Both the position numbers and the translations under genes were made by a program. Positions 44,795-55,507 of a stretch of DNA of 64,000 bases are shown here, in pieces. Position 1 is the stretch's first letter. Each line of letters begins with the position of its first letter. Below the pieces are notes generated by a model. It searched no databases. It worked only from the letters and a program-made list of their open reading frames with translations, and had not been told where the DNA came from. This DNA is from Pseudomonas sp. Leaf48 (GTDB taxonomy: Bacteria; Pseudomonadota; Gammaproteobacteria; Pseudomonadales; Pseudomonadaceae): assembly GCF_001421885.1 (NCBI RefSeq), contig NZ_LMLH01000012.1, forward strand, positions 129,066 through 193,065, in the 5' to 3' direction.

Positions 44795-45490
44795 ATGAAT
44801 CGCTTTGTATCTGTTCTGGCACTGAGTGGGGCTGTCGTGCTCGCCGGCTGCGTTCCTTCGACGCCCAAGCCCAACGACCCTTATTACGCGCCGGTGTTGC
44901 CGCGTACGCCGTTGCCGGCTGCAGCGAACAATGGCTCGATTTATCAGGCCGGGTTTGAACAGAACCTTTACAGCGACCGCAAGGCGTTCCGGGTGGGCGA
45001 CATCATCACCATCACCTTGAACGAGAGGACCCAGGCCAGCAAAAACGCCAACTCGCAAATCGGCAAGAACAGCCAGGCGAGCATCGGCTTGACTTCGTTG
45101 TTCGGCGCCACGCCCAGCACCAACAACCCGTTTGGCAGTGGTGACCTGAGTCTGGATGCCAGCTACGAAGGCGATCGCGCGACCAAGGGTGACAGCAAGG
45201 CCGCACAGGGCAATACCCTGACCGGTTCGATCACGGTGACTGTTGCCGATGTATTGCCCAACGGCATCATCGCGGTTCGTGGCGAGAAGTGGATGACCCT
45301 CAACACCGGCGACGAGCTGGTGCGGATCGCCGGACTGGTTCGCGCCGATGACATCGCCACCGACAATACCGTGTCGTCGACCCGTGTCGCCGATGCGCGC
45401 ATCACCTACTCGGGTACAGGTTCCTTTGCCGATGCGAGTCAGCCAGGCTGGTTCGACCGTTTCTTCCTCAGCCCGCTGTTTCCTTTCTAG
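44795..45490 (+). CDS. flgH: Flagellar L-ring lipoprotein FlgH
   Basis: A 231-residue outer-membrane lipoprotein that forms the L ring. The lipobox VLAGC gives lipidation at C19. Conserved features are the [13 protein letters not shown] segment and [21 protein letters not shown]. Stop TAG is followed by the flgI region without spacer. Confidence 0.97.
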   Translation: MNRFVSVLALSGAVVLAGCVPSTPKPNDPYYAPVLPRTPLPAAANNGSIYQAGFEQNLYSDRKAFRVGDIITITLNERTQASKNANSQIGKNSQASIGLTSLFGATPSTNNPFGSGDLSLDASYEGDRATKGDSKAAQGNTLTGSITVTVADVLPNGIIAVRGEKWMTLNTGDELVRIAGLVRADDIATDNTVSSTRVADARITYSGTGSFADASQPGWFDRFFLSPLFPF

Positions 45491-45508
45491 GTGGCTTTCC
45501 AGTTGAGC

Positions 45509-46618
45509 ATGTTGAACTTCAGAAGTCTCATCGTTGCCGCCCTGATGTTGCCGGTCGCCTTCAGTGCTCAAGCCGAGCGCCTGAAGGACATCGCCAGCAT
45601 TTCCGGCGTGCGTTCCAACCAATTGATCGGTTATGGCCTGGTGGTCGGGCTTAACGGCACCGGCGACCAGACGACGCAAACCCCGTTCACCCTGCAGACA
45701 TTCAACAACATGCTTTCGCAGTTCGGCATCAAGGTGCCGCCGGGTTCGGGCAACGTACAGTTGAAGAACGTCGCGGCGGTGTCGATCAGCGCCGACTTGC
45801 CGCCGTTCGCCAAGCCTGGGCAGCAGGTCGACATCACGGTTTCCTCCATCGGCAACTCCAAGAGCCTGCGCGGCGGTACCTTGCTGTTGACGCCGCTCAA
45901 GGGTATCGACGGCAACGTCTATGCGGTGGCCCAGGGTAACCTGGTGGTCGGCGGTTTCGACGCCGAAGGCCGCGACGGATCGAAGATCACCGTCAACGTT
46001 CCGTCGGCCGGTCGCATCCCTGGCGGTGCCTCGGTCGAACGAGCGGTACCGAGCGGGTTCAACCAGGGCAACAGCCTGACCCTGAACCTCAACCGCTCCG
46101 ATTTCACCACGGCCAAGCGCATTGTCGACAAGATCAACAACATGCTCGGCCCAGGCGTGGCCCAGGCCATCGACGGTGGCTCGATTCGCGTTAGCGCGCC
46201 GCTCGATCCAAGCCAGCGGGTCGACTATCTGTCGATTCTCGAGAACCTTGAAGTCGATCCGGGCCAGGCGGTGGCGAAAGTCATCATCAACTCCCGCACC
46301 GGTACCATCGTGATCGGCCAGAACGTCAAGGTATCCCCGGCCGCCGTGACCCACGGCAGCCTGACCGTGACCATCACCGAAGACCCGATCGTCAGCCAGC
46401 CCGGCCCTCTGTCCAACGGTCAGACGGCCGTCGTGCCCCGTTCGCGGGTCAACGCCCAGCAGGAAGCCAAGCCGATGTTCAAGTTCGGCCCGGGTACCAC
46501 CCTCGACGAAATCGTCCGTGCGGTGAACCAGGTCGGCGCGGCACCGGGTGACTTGATGGCGATCCTCGAAGCTCTGAAGCAGGCCGGTGCGTTGCAAGCC
46601 GACCTGATCGTGATCTGA
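45509..46618 (+). CDS. flgI: Flagellar P-ring protein FlgI
   Basis: A 369-residue periplasmic protein forming the P ring in peptidoglycan. The signal peptide ends AQAE. The conserved [18 protein letters not shown] and the C-terminal [23 protein letters not shown] are visible. The ATG at 45509 gives the family start. A GTG at 45491 immediately after flgH is an alternative six residues longer. Confidence 0.96.
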   Translation: MLNFRSLIVAALMLPVAFSAQAERLKDIASISGVRSNQLIGYGLVVGLNGTGDQTTQTPFTLQTFNNMLSQFGIKVPPGSGNVQLKNVAAVSISADLPPFAKPGQQVDITVSSIGNSKSLRGGTLLLTPLKGIDGNVYAVAQGNLVVGGFDAEGRDGSKITVNVPSAGRIPGGASVERAVPSGFNQGNSLTLNLNRSDFTTAKRIVDKINNMLGPGVAQAIDGGSIRVSAPLDPSQRVDYLSILENLEVDPGQAVAKVIINSRTGTIVIGQNVKVSPAAVTHGSLTVTITEDPIVSQPGPLSNGQTAVVPRSRVNAQQEAKPMFKFGPGTTLDEIVRAVNQVGAAPGDLMAILEALKQAGALQADLIVI

Positions 46619-46629
46619 GGACGGCCATC

Positions 46630-47916
46630 GTGGATATGCGCAAGAGCGGTCTGGTCAGCAGTAGCGATTCGGGTTCCTATTCGGACCTCAATCGTCTGAA
46701 TCAGCTCAAGGTCGGTGACAAGAACAGCGACGGCAACCTGCGCAAGGTCGCGCAGGAATTCGAGTCGCTGTTCCTGGGGGAAATGCTTAAGTCCATGCGT
46801 TCGGCCACCGACGCGCTTGGCCAGGACAATCCGCTCAATACGCCGGCGGCCAAGCAGTACCAGGAAATGTACGACCAGCAGTTGGCCGTTTCCATGTCCC
46901 GCGAAGGCGGTGGTATTGGCCTGGCGGACGTACTGATGCGGCAGATGTCGAAGGACAAACCGCTGGCGCCGGGTGAAGCGGCCGCTGCATCGCTGGCCAA
47001 ACAGGAGGCGGCCAAAGCTGCCGTGCAAACACCGGTGGCTGCCGGTACGGTGGCGCTCAACGGGCCGCTGTCGCGAATCAATGGTCAGCGTCCATTATGG
47101 GCTTCGCGCTCGGTGCATGCGCCGCAAGAGGCGGGCGAGGGTGCCCATCGCAATGACATGGCGCTGATCAATCAGCGACGCCTGGCTCTGCCGCCCAAGC
47201 TGGCGGATCGTCTGCTGGCAGGCTTGGTGCCTTCAGCGACGCCTTCGGTAACAGTCAACAAGACGCCTTTGCCGGAACGTATCGGCACGACCGGCTCGGG
47301 GCCGTTGTACAACGGCGACTGGCTGGCGACTGCGCAGCAGCAGGCGTCGGGCGCTCGCTTGCAGATTTATGGTCGCGCGATGGCGCAGATTCCCCTGGCG
47401 CCGGCGAAGAAAGCCTTCAATTCCGCCGACGATTTCGTCAACACCATGCTGCCAATGGCCAAGGAAGCTGCCGATCGCATCGGCGTCGACCCACGTTACC
47501 TGGTGGCCCAGGCCGCACTGGAAACCGGTTGGGGCAAATCGGTCATGCGCGCCCAGGATGGCAGTAGCAGCCATAACCTGTTTGGCATCAAGGCCGGCAG
47601 CAGTTGGAACGGCGGTTCGGCGCGGGCGATCACCAGCGAGTTCCGCAACGGCGCGATGGTCAAGGAGACGGCCGAGTTCCGTTCCTACGACTCCTACAAA
47701 GACAGTTTCCATGACCTTGTCACCTTGCTGCAGAGCAACAATCGCTATCAAGAAGTCGTGAAGTCGGCCGATAACCCAGAACAGTTTGTACGCGAGTTGC
47801 AGAAGGCCGGTTACGCAACCGACCCGGACTACGCAAGCAAGATTTCGCAGATAGCCAAGCAGATGACCAGTTACCAGAACTACGCTGCGGCGGGCGCTTC
47901 CACCACGCCTTTATAG
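46630..47916 (+). CDS. flgJ: Flagellar rod-cap and muramidase FlgJ
   Basis: A 428-residue protein. The N-terminal rod-binding domain (VAQEFESLFLGEMLKSMRSA) caps the growing rod. The C-terminal glucosaminidase/GH73-type domain (AAQAALETGWGKSVM, NLFGIKAGSSW) cuts peptidoglycan to let the rod through. A linker of about 150 residues lies between and is longer than in enteric FlgJ. Start is taken at GTG 46630, with the ATG at 46636 as alternative. Confidence 0.95.
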   Translation: MDMRKSGLVSSSDSGSYSDLNRLNQLKVGDKNSDGNLRKVAQEFESLFLGEMLKSMRSATDALGQDNPLNTPAAKQYQEMYDQQLAVSMSREGGGIGLADVLMRQMSKDKPLAPGEAAAASLAKQEAAKAAVQTPVAAGTVALNGPLSRINGQRPLWASRSVHAPQEAGEGAHRNDMALINQRRLALPPKLADRLLAGLVPSATPSVTVNKTPLPERIGTTGSGPLYNGDWLATAQQQASGARLQIYGRAMAQIPLAPAKKAFNSADDFVNTMLPMAKEAADRIGVDPRYLVAQAALETGWGKSVMRAQDGSSSHNLFGIKAGSSWNGGSARAITSEFRNGAMVKETAEFRSYDSYKDSFHDLVTLLQSNNRYQEVVKSADNPEQFVRELQKAGYATDPDYASKISQIAKQMTSYQNYAAAGASTTPL

Positions 47917-47933
47917 GCATAAGGGTCTGAACC

Positions 47934-49997
47934 ATGAGTTTGCTAAACATCGGGATGTCGGGGCTGAGTGCCAGCCATAACGCCTTGGCGACCACCGGCA
48001 ATAACATTGCCAACGCCGACACCGCCGGCTACTCGCGCCAGCAGACGGTACAGAGCAGCAAAAACTCCATTCAGTACGGCAATGTGTACATCGGCACCGG
48101 CACGACCCTGGCCGATGTGCGCCGGGTGTACAACAGCTACCTCGATGCACAATTGCAGACGACGACTTCGCTCAACAGTGATGCGGCCGCCTACCAGGGG
48201 CAAATCACGCCGCTCGACACGCTTTTGTCAGACAGTGCCACAGGCCTCAGCGGTGCGCTGACCAAGTTCTTCGCCTCGGTACAGAACGTCAATGCCAAAC
48301 CCGGTGACGACGCTTCCCGGCAGTTGTTGCTCAGCGATGCGCAGGCCCTGAGCAATCGCTTCAACTCGGTGGCCGGGCAGTTGAACTCGCAGAACTCGAC
48401 CATCAACGGCAACCTGACGGACATGGTTGGCCAGGTCAACAACCTGGCCAGTACCATGGCGCAGTTGAACAAGAAAATCGGCGAAGTGACCAGCGCCGGC
48501 GGTACGCCGAACGAGCTGCTCGACGCGCGCAACGAGACCATGCGCCAGCTGTCCTCTTTCACCGGGGCGCAGTATATCGAGCGTGACGGCAACATAGACA
48601 TTTACCTGGGCAGCGGGCAGCCCTTGGTGATTGGCGACACCGTCAACAAGCTGGAGGCGGTGCCGGGCAAGGATGACCCGGGTCGTCTGGCGCTGCAGCT
48701 CAATCGTGGTGCGAGCACTATCGAAATCACCTCGATCATGACCGGGGGCGAAATCGGCGGCCTGTTGCGCTATCGCAGCGAAGTCCTCGACCCCGCCTTG
48801 AATGAATTGGGCCGTGTCGCCCTGGTCGTCGCCGATCAGATGAACAGCCTTCAGGCTCAGGGTATCGACAAGAACGGCAGTTTCGGTTCGAACCTGTTCA
48901 ACGGTCTTAATAGCGCCGCGCAGATGTCTCAGCGCAGTATTGCCTCGACTGGCAACAGTGCCGGTTCAGGCAATTTCAATGTGGCGGTCAAGGACACTGG
49001 CAAGCTGACGATCAACGATTACAAGGTCACCTTCACCAGCGCCACCAACTACACGGTCCAGCGCCTGCCAGACAATACGTCGATGGGTAGCTTCAGCACC
49101 GCGACCACGCCTGCGCCAGTCATCGACGGCTTCGCGATGTCGTTCAGCGGTGGTGCTGCCACCGGCGATACGTTCAGGATCACCCCGACCCGCAACGCGG
49201 CCGCAACCATCCAGACCGAGATGACCGACCCCAAGCGCCTGGCCATCGCCGCACCCCTGAGCGCGGCCATTGCACCGGGCGGCAGCGGCACCCTGACGAT
49301 CCCGTCCAGCGGCCAGCCGGCCCTGACCACCAGGTTCGACATTTACGACGCGGCCACCGCCACGGCCATGCAGAACGGCCTCAAGAATTCGACGCCGGTC
49401 AAGCTCGTGTTCGGCTCACCGTCTGCCGACGGCAGCACCCAGACCTATCAGTTGCTCGACGCCAAAGGTGTCGAAATCAGCAATGGCACGATCAAGCCAA
49501 ACGCGAACAACACCCTGAGCCTGAGTGTGCCGCTCAAGGACGCCTCGGGTGCGCCGATCATGGATCCGGGGCCGCCTGCCGTGCAGCGTACCGCGACCTT
49601 CGAGATGACCGTGGCCGGTTCGCCGGGCAAGGGCACAGCGATCGACATCAGCATCGCGCAGCCGGGCACCCTGGACAACCGTAACGGCACCGCACTGGCG
49701 GGCTTGCAAACCAGGCAGGTGGTGGAAACCGGTACGGCCAGCAAGGGCATTTCCCTGACCGACGCCTACGGCAAACTGGTCGAAGGCGTGGGTGCCAAAA
49801 CCGCCCAGGGCAAGCTCGACAGCGCCGCAACCGGCGCCATCCTGGCCAACGCCAAGGGTGCTCGCGACTCGCTCTCGGGTGTCGACCTCGATGAGGAAAC
49901 CGGCAATCTGGTCAAGTATCAGCAGTACTACACCGCCTCTTCGCAGATCATCAAGGCTGCGCAGGAAACTTTCAGCACACTGATCAACAGTCTCTAA
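47934..49997 (+). CDS. flgK: Flagellar hook-filament junction protein FlgK (HAP1)
   Basis: A 687-residue hook-associated protein. N-terminal ALATTGNNIANADTAGYSRQQT and the C-terminal GVDLDEETGNLVKYQQYYTASSQIIKAAQETFSTLINSL form the conserved coiled ends. The large middle region is variable, typical of Pseudomonas FlgK. Secreted by the flagellar apparatus. Confidence 0.97.
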   Translation: MSLLNIGMSGLSASHNALATTGNNIANADTAGYSRQQTVQSSKNSIQYGNVYIGTGTTLADVRRVYNSYLDAQLQTTTSLNSDAAAYQGQITPLDTLLSDSATGLSGALTKFFASVQNVNAKPGDDASRQLLLSDAQALSNRFNSVAGQLNSQNSTINGNLTDMVGQVNNLASTMAQLNKKIGEVTSAGGTPNELLDARNETMRQLSSFTGAQYIERDGNIDIYLGSGQPLVIGDTVNKLEAVPGKDDPGRLALQLNRGASTIEITSIMTGGEIGGLLRYRSEVLDPALNELGRVALVVADQMNSLQAQGIDKNGSFGSNLFNGLNSAAQMSQRSIASTGNSAGSGNFNVAVKDTGKLTINDYKVTFTSATNYTVQRLPDNTSMGSFSTATTPAPVIDGFAMSFSGGAATGDTFRITPTRNAAATIQTEMTDPKRLAIAAPLSAAIAPGGSGTLTIPSSGQPALTTRFDIYDAATATAMQNGLKNSTPVKLVFGSPSADGSTQTYQLLDAKGVEISNGTIKPNANNTLSLSVPLKDASGAPIMDPGPPAVQRTATFEMTVAGSPGKGTAIDISIAQPGTLDNRNGTALAGLQTRQVVETGTASKGISLTDAYGKLVEGVGAKTAQGKLDSAATGAILANAKGARDSLSGVDLDEETGNLVKYQQYYTASSQIIKAAQETFSTLINSL

Positions 49998-50010
49998 GGA
50001 GTCGTAGCCC

Positions 50011-51582
50011 ATGCGCATTTCCACTGGCCAGTTTTACGAGTCCACCGCGGCGAATTATCAGAAGAACTTCGCTAATGCGGTCAAGAGCAGCGAAGAGGCC
50101 AGCAGCCTGGTTCGCGTCAATACCGCCGCCGATGATCCGGTCGGCGCCTCGCGTCTGCTGCAACTGGGTCAGCAAGCGTCGATGCTCGATCAGTTCAACG
50201 CCAACACCAACACGATCAAGGCCTCCCTGGGGCAGACCGAGTCGGTAATGACCAGTATCAACAACGTGCTGCAGCGCGCCAAGGAACTGGCTATTGGTTC
50301 CGGTAACGGCAACCTCACCGACGCCGACCGCCAGGCCAATGCCTCGGAGCTGGGCCAGATCGAAGAACAACTGTTGAGCCTGATGAACGCCAAGGACGAA
50401 AACGGTACCTACATTTTCGCCGGTTCCAAGGGTGATACCCCACCGTTCTCGCGCAATAACGACGGCACCTACAGCTATAACGGCGATCAGGTGACCCTCG
50501 ACCTGCAGGTTGGCGACACCATGTCCATGGCCACCAACAGCACCGGCTGGGAGGTGTTCCAGCAGGCGATCAATACCAGCCGTAGCCAGGTCACCATGAC
50601 CGCGCCGGCCATTGATGATGGTCGCGTGACACTGTCCAACGGACAGGTATCGTCGAACGTCGCCTACGACAGCAAGTTCCGCAGCGGCGAGCCGTATACC
50701 GTGTCTTTCGTTAGCGGTACCCAGCTGAAAATCACCGATGCCAGCGGTACCGACGTCACTGCCGAAGCCTCTCGGGTGGGCGTTTTCGATCCGAGTACCA
50801 CCGCTGGGCAGGCTGTCAGTTTTCGCGGTGTCGAACTTAACCTCAACATCAATCTGCAAAGCGGTGATAGCGCCGCGGCAGTGCTGCCTGGCCACAGCTT
50901 CACACTAGGTTCCAAGCCCGATACGTTCACGACAACCCGCAGCCCTGGCAACGCATCGACAGCGCAGGTTACTGCGGCCACCATCAGCAACCCGACCGAT
51001 TATCACGCCAGTTTCCCGTCCGGCTCGGCCGTCCTGAAGTTTACCAGTGCCACCGACTTCGAACTGTACGCGGCGCCCTTGACCGCCAGCAGCAAGCCGG
51101 TTTCCACCGGGACCATGGCGGGCAACGTCGCCACCGCATCGGGTGTGAGTTTCACCCTGACAGGCCCGCCGGGCCCGTCTGCCAATGATCAGTTCAGTAT
51201 TGCCGTCAATGCTCACCAGACCCAGAACATCCTGGATACCGTGAGCCAGTTGAAGAGCGCTTTGAACACGCCAACCAACGGCAACCAGGTCCTGATCCAG
51301 AAGCAGTTGGCCGCCGTGTCCTCAGGCATCGCCAACCTCGCCAGTGGCAACGATCAATTGTCCAGTGCACTGAGTTCGGTGGGTGGGCGTGGCTCGGCTC
51401 TGGATACTCAATCGGCGATCAACCAGAGCCTGACCATGGCCAACAAACAGACCCAGTCGGCCATCCGCGATTCCGATCCGGCGGAGGTGATGACGCGTCT
51501 GACCCTGCAGCAAACCATGTTGCAGGCCTCGCAACTGGCGTTCAGCAAAATCAGTCAGCTGGGTCTGTTCAACAAGATCTAA
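50011..51582 (+). CDS. flgL: Flagellar hook-filament junction protein FlgL (HAP3)
   Basis: A 523-residue flagellin-like hook-associated protein. N-terminal MRISTGQFYESTAANYQKNF and the C-terminal LTLQQTMLQASQLAFSKISQLGLFNKI match the family. The central domain is larger than in enteric FlgL (about 317 residues). It closes the flg operon. A small GNRA-loop hairpin near 51589-51606 may end the transcript. Confidence 0.96.
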   Translation: MRISTGQFYESTAANYQKNFANAVKSSEEASSLVRVNTAADDPVGASRLLQLGQQASMLDQFNANTNTIKASLGQTESVMTSINNVLQRAKELAIGSGNGNLTDADRQANASELGQIEEQLLSLMNAKDENGTYIFAGSKGDTPPFSRNNDGTYSYNGDQVTLDLQVGDTMSMATNSTGWEVFQQAINTSRSQVTMTAPAIDDGRVTLSNGQVSSNVAYDSKFRSGEPYTVSFVSGTQLKITDASGTDVTAEASRVGVFDPSTTAGQAVSFRGVELNLNINLQSGDSAAAVLPGHSFTLGSKPDTFTTTRSPGNASTAQVTAATISNPTDYHASFPSGSAVLKFTSATDFELYAAPLTASSKPVSTGTMAGNVATASGVSFTLTGPPGPSANDQFSIAVNAHQTQNILDTVSQLKSALNTPTNGNQVLIQKQLAAVSSGIANLASGNDQLSSALSSVGGRGSALDTQSAINQSLTMANKQTQSAIRDSDPAEVMTRLTLQQTMLQASQLAFSKISQLGLFNKI

Positions 51583-51696
51583 AGGTGTCGGGCGCGAAAG
51601 CTCCCGGCCACAAATCGCCGAATATCTATCGTCTTTTTTCAGCGGTTTCAGGTGCTCACCCGCATGGGTGAGCGTCTATCGCTTGAGAGTCCCGCC

Positions 51697-54600
51697 GTGA
51701 ATCCAGTCTCGTTAGTCAGCCTCGTCATTCCCGCCTTCAACCCGCGCTTTTTTTCCCGGGCCCTGCACAGTGCCTTGATCCAGCAATACGCCAACCTTGA
51801 GATCATTGTGTGCGACGACAGCCGCGGCGATGAGATTGCGCAGGTTGTCGAGTCGCTGACGGGCGATGCAGCGCTGCGCGTGCGTTATGTACGAAACCCG
51901 CAGACATTGGGGTTTGTCGGCAACCTGCTGGCGTGTCTCGACGAAGCAAAAGGCGATTACATCAAGTTCCTCTGCGACGATGATCAGCTGTCTCCTGCGT
52001 GCATCGAGTACCAGGCGCAGGTGCTGGTCGAGAATGCGGACATCAATCTGGTACTGGCTCAGCGCACCTTCTGGGATGCCGACAACCATCCGTTGCCGTC
52101 CCGGCTGGAGAACAGCACGTTGTCGCCGGCTTGCGGGATCTACAAGGGCGATGACCTGCTGGCGATTTTTGAAAGGTTTCCCATCAACTTCCTCGGTGGC
52201 TTCAGTAATGCACTGTTTCGCCGCGAGGATGTCCTGGAGTTGCTGCCGGCCCTGACTCAACCCGGCCATTGCTTTGTCGCCTCTCTCGATCTGGCCCTGT
52301 ACATCTGCCTGATGCGTCGGGGCAATATGGCGCAGCTAAACTACGTGCTGAGCGTCGAACGCCTGCATCCGGAGCGATTGAGCCGCCAACAACCGATCAA
52401 GGACGCGGCCGAGGTGGAAAAGGACTGGCTGGTGCAGATGCTCAAGGTTCGCGGCGGCGAAGATGCGCCTGCCGGGGGCTGGGTTCGTTACTTGCCATTG
52501 AGCCGCAGTAAGGAAGAGCCGCGGGTCTGGGATGAGGTGGCCGTGAGTCGAAACCTGGGTGCCAGCCAGGCCCACCAAGAGTTTCGGGTGGGGGTGGCCA
52601 GCGAGAGTTTTCCCCAGCTTTACACTCAGTGGCTGGCGTGTCGCACGCTCAGCGAAACCGCGCGCCGTCACTTGCCGGAAACCCTGGCCGGTTGGGCGCG
52701 GCAACCGAAAATCGTCCCGATCATCATCGATGACCAGGCCAGTCGTGCCGCTCTGGATCTCACCCTTCAGAGCCTCGCCCGGCAGCTCTATGCGCCGGAA
52801 CTGACCCTGGTGTTATCCAGCGCCTGCACTGAAGCCTATCTTGACGAGCGGGTGTTCAATTTACCGTTGCAAGACGACGGGTTTGAGCAGATCAACGGGT
52901 TGCTGGCACAGCTCGACGGGGCTGACTGGTTTTACATGCTGCGTGCCGGCGATCGTCTGGTAGAACCGGCGCTATTGCTGCTGGCCGAGCGCATCAGTGT
53001 CTCGTCGGATGTTTTGTGTATCTACGCCGATGAAGGCAGATTATGTGACGGTGAGTCGCAAGACCCGGTCTTCAAGCCGGATTTCAATCTGGACCTGATG
53101 CGCAGTTACCCTTATGTCGGGCGCTCCCTGGCATTTCAGCGCGAGAGTTTCCTCAAGCTTGGCGGCTTCAATTCGAACTACGGCGAATTGGCGCCCCACG
53201 ATGTGCTATGGCGCATGGTTGAAAATGACGGCATCAAGGTTGTCGAGCATATCGCCGAGGTGATGCTTGAGTCGCCATTAGGCCTGGCGCAGTGGTTGGT
53301 ATTGCCCGAGGTCATAGAACTCAATCCGCTGGTGCTGGAGGCGCATCTGCAACGACTGGGCATCGCCCATGAGATTCGCGAGGGCAGTTTCACCTCGCTC
53401 AATCGTGTCGATTACTTGCACGCGACCCGGCCGCTGGTGTCGATCATCATTGTCTGTAAAGACCAGTTGGCTGCCGTGCAGCGTTGCGTCGAAACGCTCC
53501 TGGAAAAAACCACTTACAGCGAGTACGAGTTGCTGCTGATCGACAATGGCAGTGAGTCACCGCATACACGTGAATGGCTCAGTGGCATGGCCGAAATGGG
53601 CAGTGAGCGGTTGCGGGTGAAGTCGTTTGCGCCGCAGGGAAATATCGCGGCAACGCGCAATTTTGCCGCGCAGCAGGCCCGTGGCGAATACTTGCTGATG
53701 CTCGACCCGTACGCGGTGATCACCCGGGGTGACTGGCTGGATGAGATGCTCAATCATGCCCAGCGTCCTGAGGTCGGTGTGGTCGGGGCCAAGCTGTTCA
53801 ACGCGGACGGCCGTGTGCAGCACGCGGGCCTGATCCTCGGGTTGCAGGGGCCGGCAGGCTCGCCATTTGTCGGCGACCCGCTGAATTCACAGGGTTATAT
53901 GCAGCGTTTGCAGGTGGTTCAGGACATGAGCGCAGTCGGTGCCGATTGCCTGATGGTGCGCAAAGCGTTGTTCGACAGTGTAGGGGGGTTCCAGGCCCAG
54001 GACTTTGCCTTGACCCTCAACGAGGTGGATCTGTGTCTGCGGATCCGGCAAAACGACTATCTGGTGGTCTGGACGCCGTATGCCCAACTGGTCCTCGGGA
54101 CATCGCCTGCGGTCGAGGCAAGCGCGGCCGAGGCGGCACTTCGCAGTCAGGAGCAGCAAACGTTTTACCGGCGCTGGCTGCCCGTCATTGCCCGCGATCC
54201 GGCTTACAACCCTAACCTGACGCTGAATACGCCGGGGGGCTCCAGCTTCAGTCTGGAGCCAGGCTTATGCGCAGGCTGGAGCCCGTTTTCCGCGCGCCAA
54301 GTACCGAAAGTCATGGCGTTGCCGGTCAACTCCTCGGCGGTTGGACACTACCGGGCGCTCCAGCCACTGATCGAGCTGGAGAAAGCGGGTCGGGCAACCG
54401 GGCGCGTCTACTATGATCTGCCCTCGATTATCGAGATCGAGCGCGAATCACCTGACGTCATCATCCTGCAGGGGCGCTACAGCGAAGGACCAATCAGCGA
54501 CATCGCCGCCATTCGGCCCCACACCAATGCCCGAATGATTTATGAGCTCGATGACTACGTCATCAAGGCGCCGAAGAAGAACCTGCACATTCGCAACATG

Positions 54601-55293
54601 CCGGACAATGTCGAAATGGAGCGTCTGGTTCGTCGCGCCATCGGCCTGTGTGATCGGGTGGTGGTATCGACGCAGCCGCTGGCCGAAGCGTTGTCATCCA
54701 TGCATCACGACATTCGGGTGGTGCCGAACATGCTCGCCACTGACCTTTGGAGTGATCTGCGCAGTCAGCGTCGCACCTCGAAAAAACCGCGGGTTGGCTG
54801 GGGTGGCGGCACCAGTCACTCAGGCGACCTGGCGATCATTGCCGATGTGGTTCGTGAACTGGCCAACGAGGTGGATTGGGTATTCTTCGGCATGTGCCCC
54901 GAAGAGTTACTGCCCTACGTCTATGAGTTCCATGGGGTGATCGACCTGAGCATCTACCCGGCGAAGCTGGCCAGCCTGAACCTTGACCTGGCGTTGGCGC
55001 CGCTGGAATTCCATATCTTCAACGACTGCAAGAGCAACCTGCGTTTGCTGGAGTACGGCGCGTGCGGCTACCCGGTGGTCTGTACCGATACCGAGGCATA
55101 TCGCGGTTACCTGCCTTGTACGCGGGTGATCAGCAACACTACCGATGAGTGGTTGCAAGCCATCCGCATGCACCTGGCAGACCCGGATGCCAGCTACCGC
55201 ATGGGCGATGAATTGCGCGAGGCGGTACTGCGTGACTTCATGCTGCGTGGCGACAACGTGCGCTATTGGGAGAATGGCTGGCTGGCCGATTGA
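51697..55293 (+). CDS. Multi-module glycosyltransferase (probable flagellin glycosylation)
   Basis: A protein of about 1,200 residues with four apparent transferase modules. Module 1 (about 1-220) is a GT2 fold (VSLVIPAFNP, CDDS, LCDDDQ). Module 2 (about 345-545) is a diverged GT2-like unit (DGADWFYMLRAGD, FKPDFNLDLMRSYPY). Module 3 (about 575-800) is another GT2 (RPLVSIIIVCKDQ, IDNGS, LDPY). Module 4 (about 870-1195) is GT-B like (IYELDDYV, RVGWGGGTSHSGD, LRLLEYGACGYPVV). In Pseudomonas such genes sit between flgL and fliC and glycosylate flagellin. The GTG at 51697 has TTGAGAG nearby; ATG 51664 is an alternative. Confidence 0.85.
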   Translation: MNPVSLVSLVIPAFNPRFFSRALHSALIQQYANLEIIVCDDSRGDEIAQVVESLTGDAALRVRYVRNPQTLGFVGNLLACLDEAKGDYIKFLCDDDQLSPACIEYQAQVLVENADINLVLAQRTFWDADNHPLPSRLENSTLSPACGIYKGDDLLAIFERFPINFLGGFSNALFRREDVLELLPALTQPGHCFVASLDLALYICLMRRGNMAQLNYVLSVERLHPERLSRQQPIKDAAEVEKDWLVQMLKVRGGEDAPAGGWVRYLPLSRSKEEPRVWDEVAVSRNLGASQAHQEFRVGVASESFPQLYTQWLACRTLSETARRHLPETLAGWARQPKIVPIIIDDQASRAALDLTLQSLARQLYAPELTLVLSSACTEAYLDERVFNLPLQDDGFEQINGLLAQLDGADWFYMLRAGDRLVEPALLLLAERISVSSDVLCIYADEGRLCDGESQDPVFKPDFNLDLMRSYPYVGRSLAFQRESFLKLGGFNSNYGELAPHDVLWRMVENDGIKVVEHIAEVMLESPLGLAQWLVLPEVIELNPLVLEAHLQRLGIAHEIREGSFTSLNRVDYLHATRPLVSIIIVCKDQLAAVQRCVETLLEKTTYSEYELLLIDNGSESPHTREWLSGMAEMGSERLRVKSFAPQGNIAATRNFAAQQARGEYLLMLDPYAVITRGDWLDEMLNHAQRPEVGVVGAKLFNADGRVQHAGLILGLQGPAGSPFVGDPLNSQGYMQRLQVVQDMSAVGADCLMVRKALFDSVGGFQAQDFALTLNEVDLCLRIRQNDYLVVWTPYAQLVLGTSPAVEASAAEAALRSQEQQTFYRRWLPVIARDPAYNPNLTLNTPGGSSFSLEPGLCAGWSPFSARQVPKVMALPVNSSAVGHYRALQPLIELEKAGRATGRVYYDLPSIIEIERESPDVIILQGRYSEGPISDIAAIRPHTNARMIYELDDYVIKAPKKNLHIRNMPDNVEMERLVRRAIGLCDRVVVSTQPLAEALSSMHHDIRVVPNMLATDLWSDLRSQRRTSKKPRVGWGGGTSHSGDLAIIADVVRELANEVDWVFFGMCPEELLPYVYEFHGVIDLSIYPAKLASLNLDLALAPLEFHIFNDCKSNLRLLEYGACGYPVVCTDTEAYRGYLPCTRVISNTTDEWLQAIRMHLADPDASYRMGDELREAVLRDFMLRGDNVRYWENGWLAD

Positions 55294-55304
55294 TCCATCC
55301 CTGA

Positions 55305-55335
55305 TGTAGTCGCTGCCCCAACGGTAGCGGCTACA
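55305..55335. terminator. Hairpin after the large glycosyltransferase gene
   Basis: Arms TGTAGTCGCT and AGCGGCTACA (one G-T pair) enclose an 11-base loop 12 bp past the gene's stop. It lacks a T run, so it may be a 3' stabiliser more than a terminator. The remaining ~170 bp to rfbF hold no other clear feature. Confidence 0.45.
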
Positions 55336-55507
55336 CGGCGCCGCCGTTCGAGCTGGCGCGTTTCCTGCAAGTCCCCTGAAAATCGCCATAAATCTAGCAT
55401 GTGCGACGCAGTCAGAAGCTATGGATGCGGCCTTGTGCGATTTATCCAGATGCTCGAAAAGCCTTTTCAGGCTTGGGCTGGCGCTGTGAAGAACAAGAGG
55501 GGAACAG

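Noticed and set aside
44657..46597. 646-codon minus-strand frame opposite flgG to flgI
   Set aside because: Shadow of conserved flagellar genes; no start signal or homology visible.
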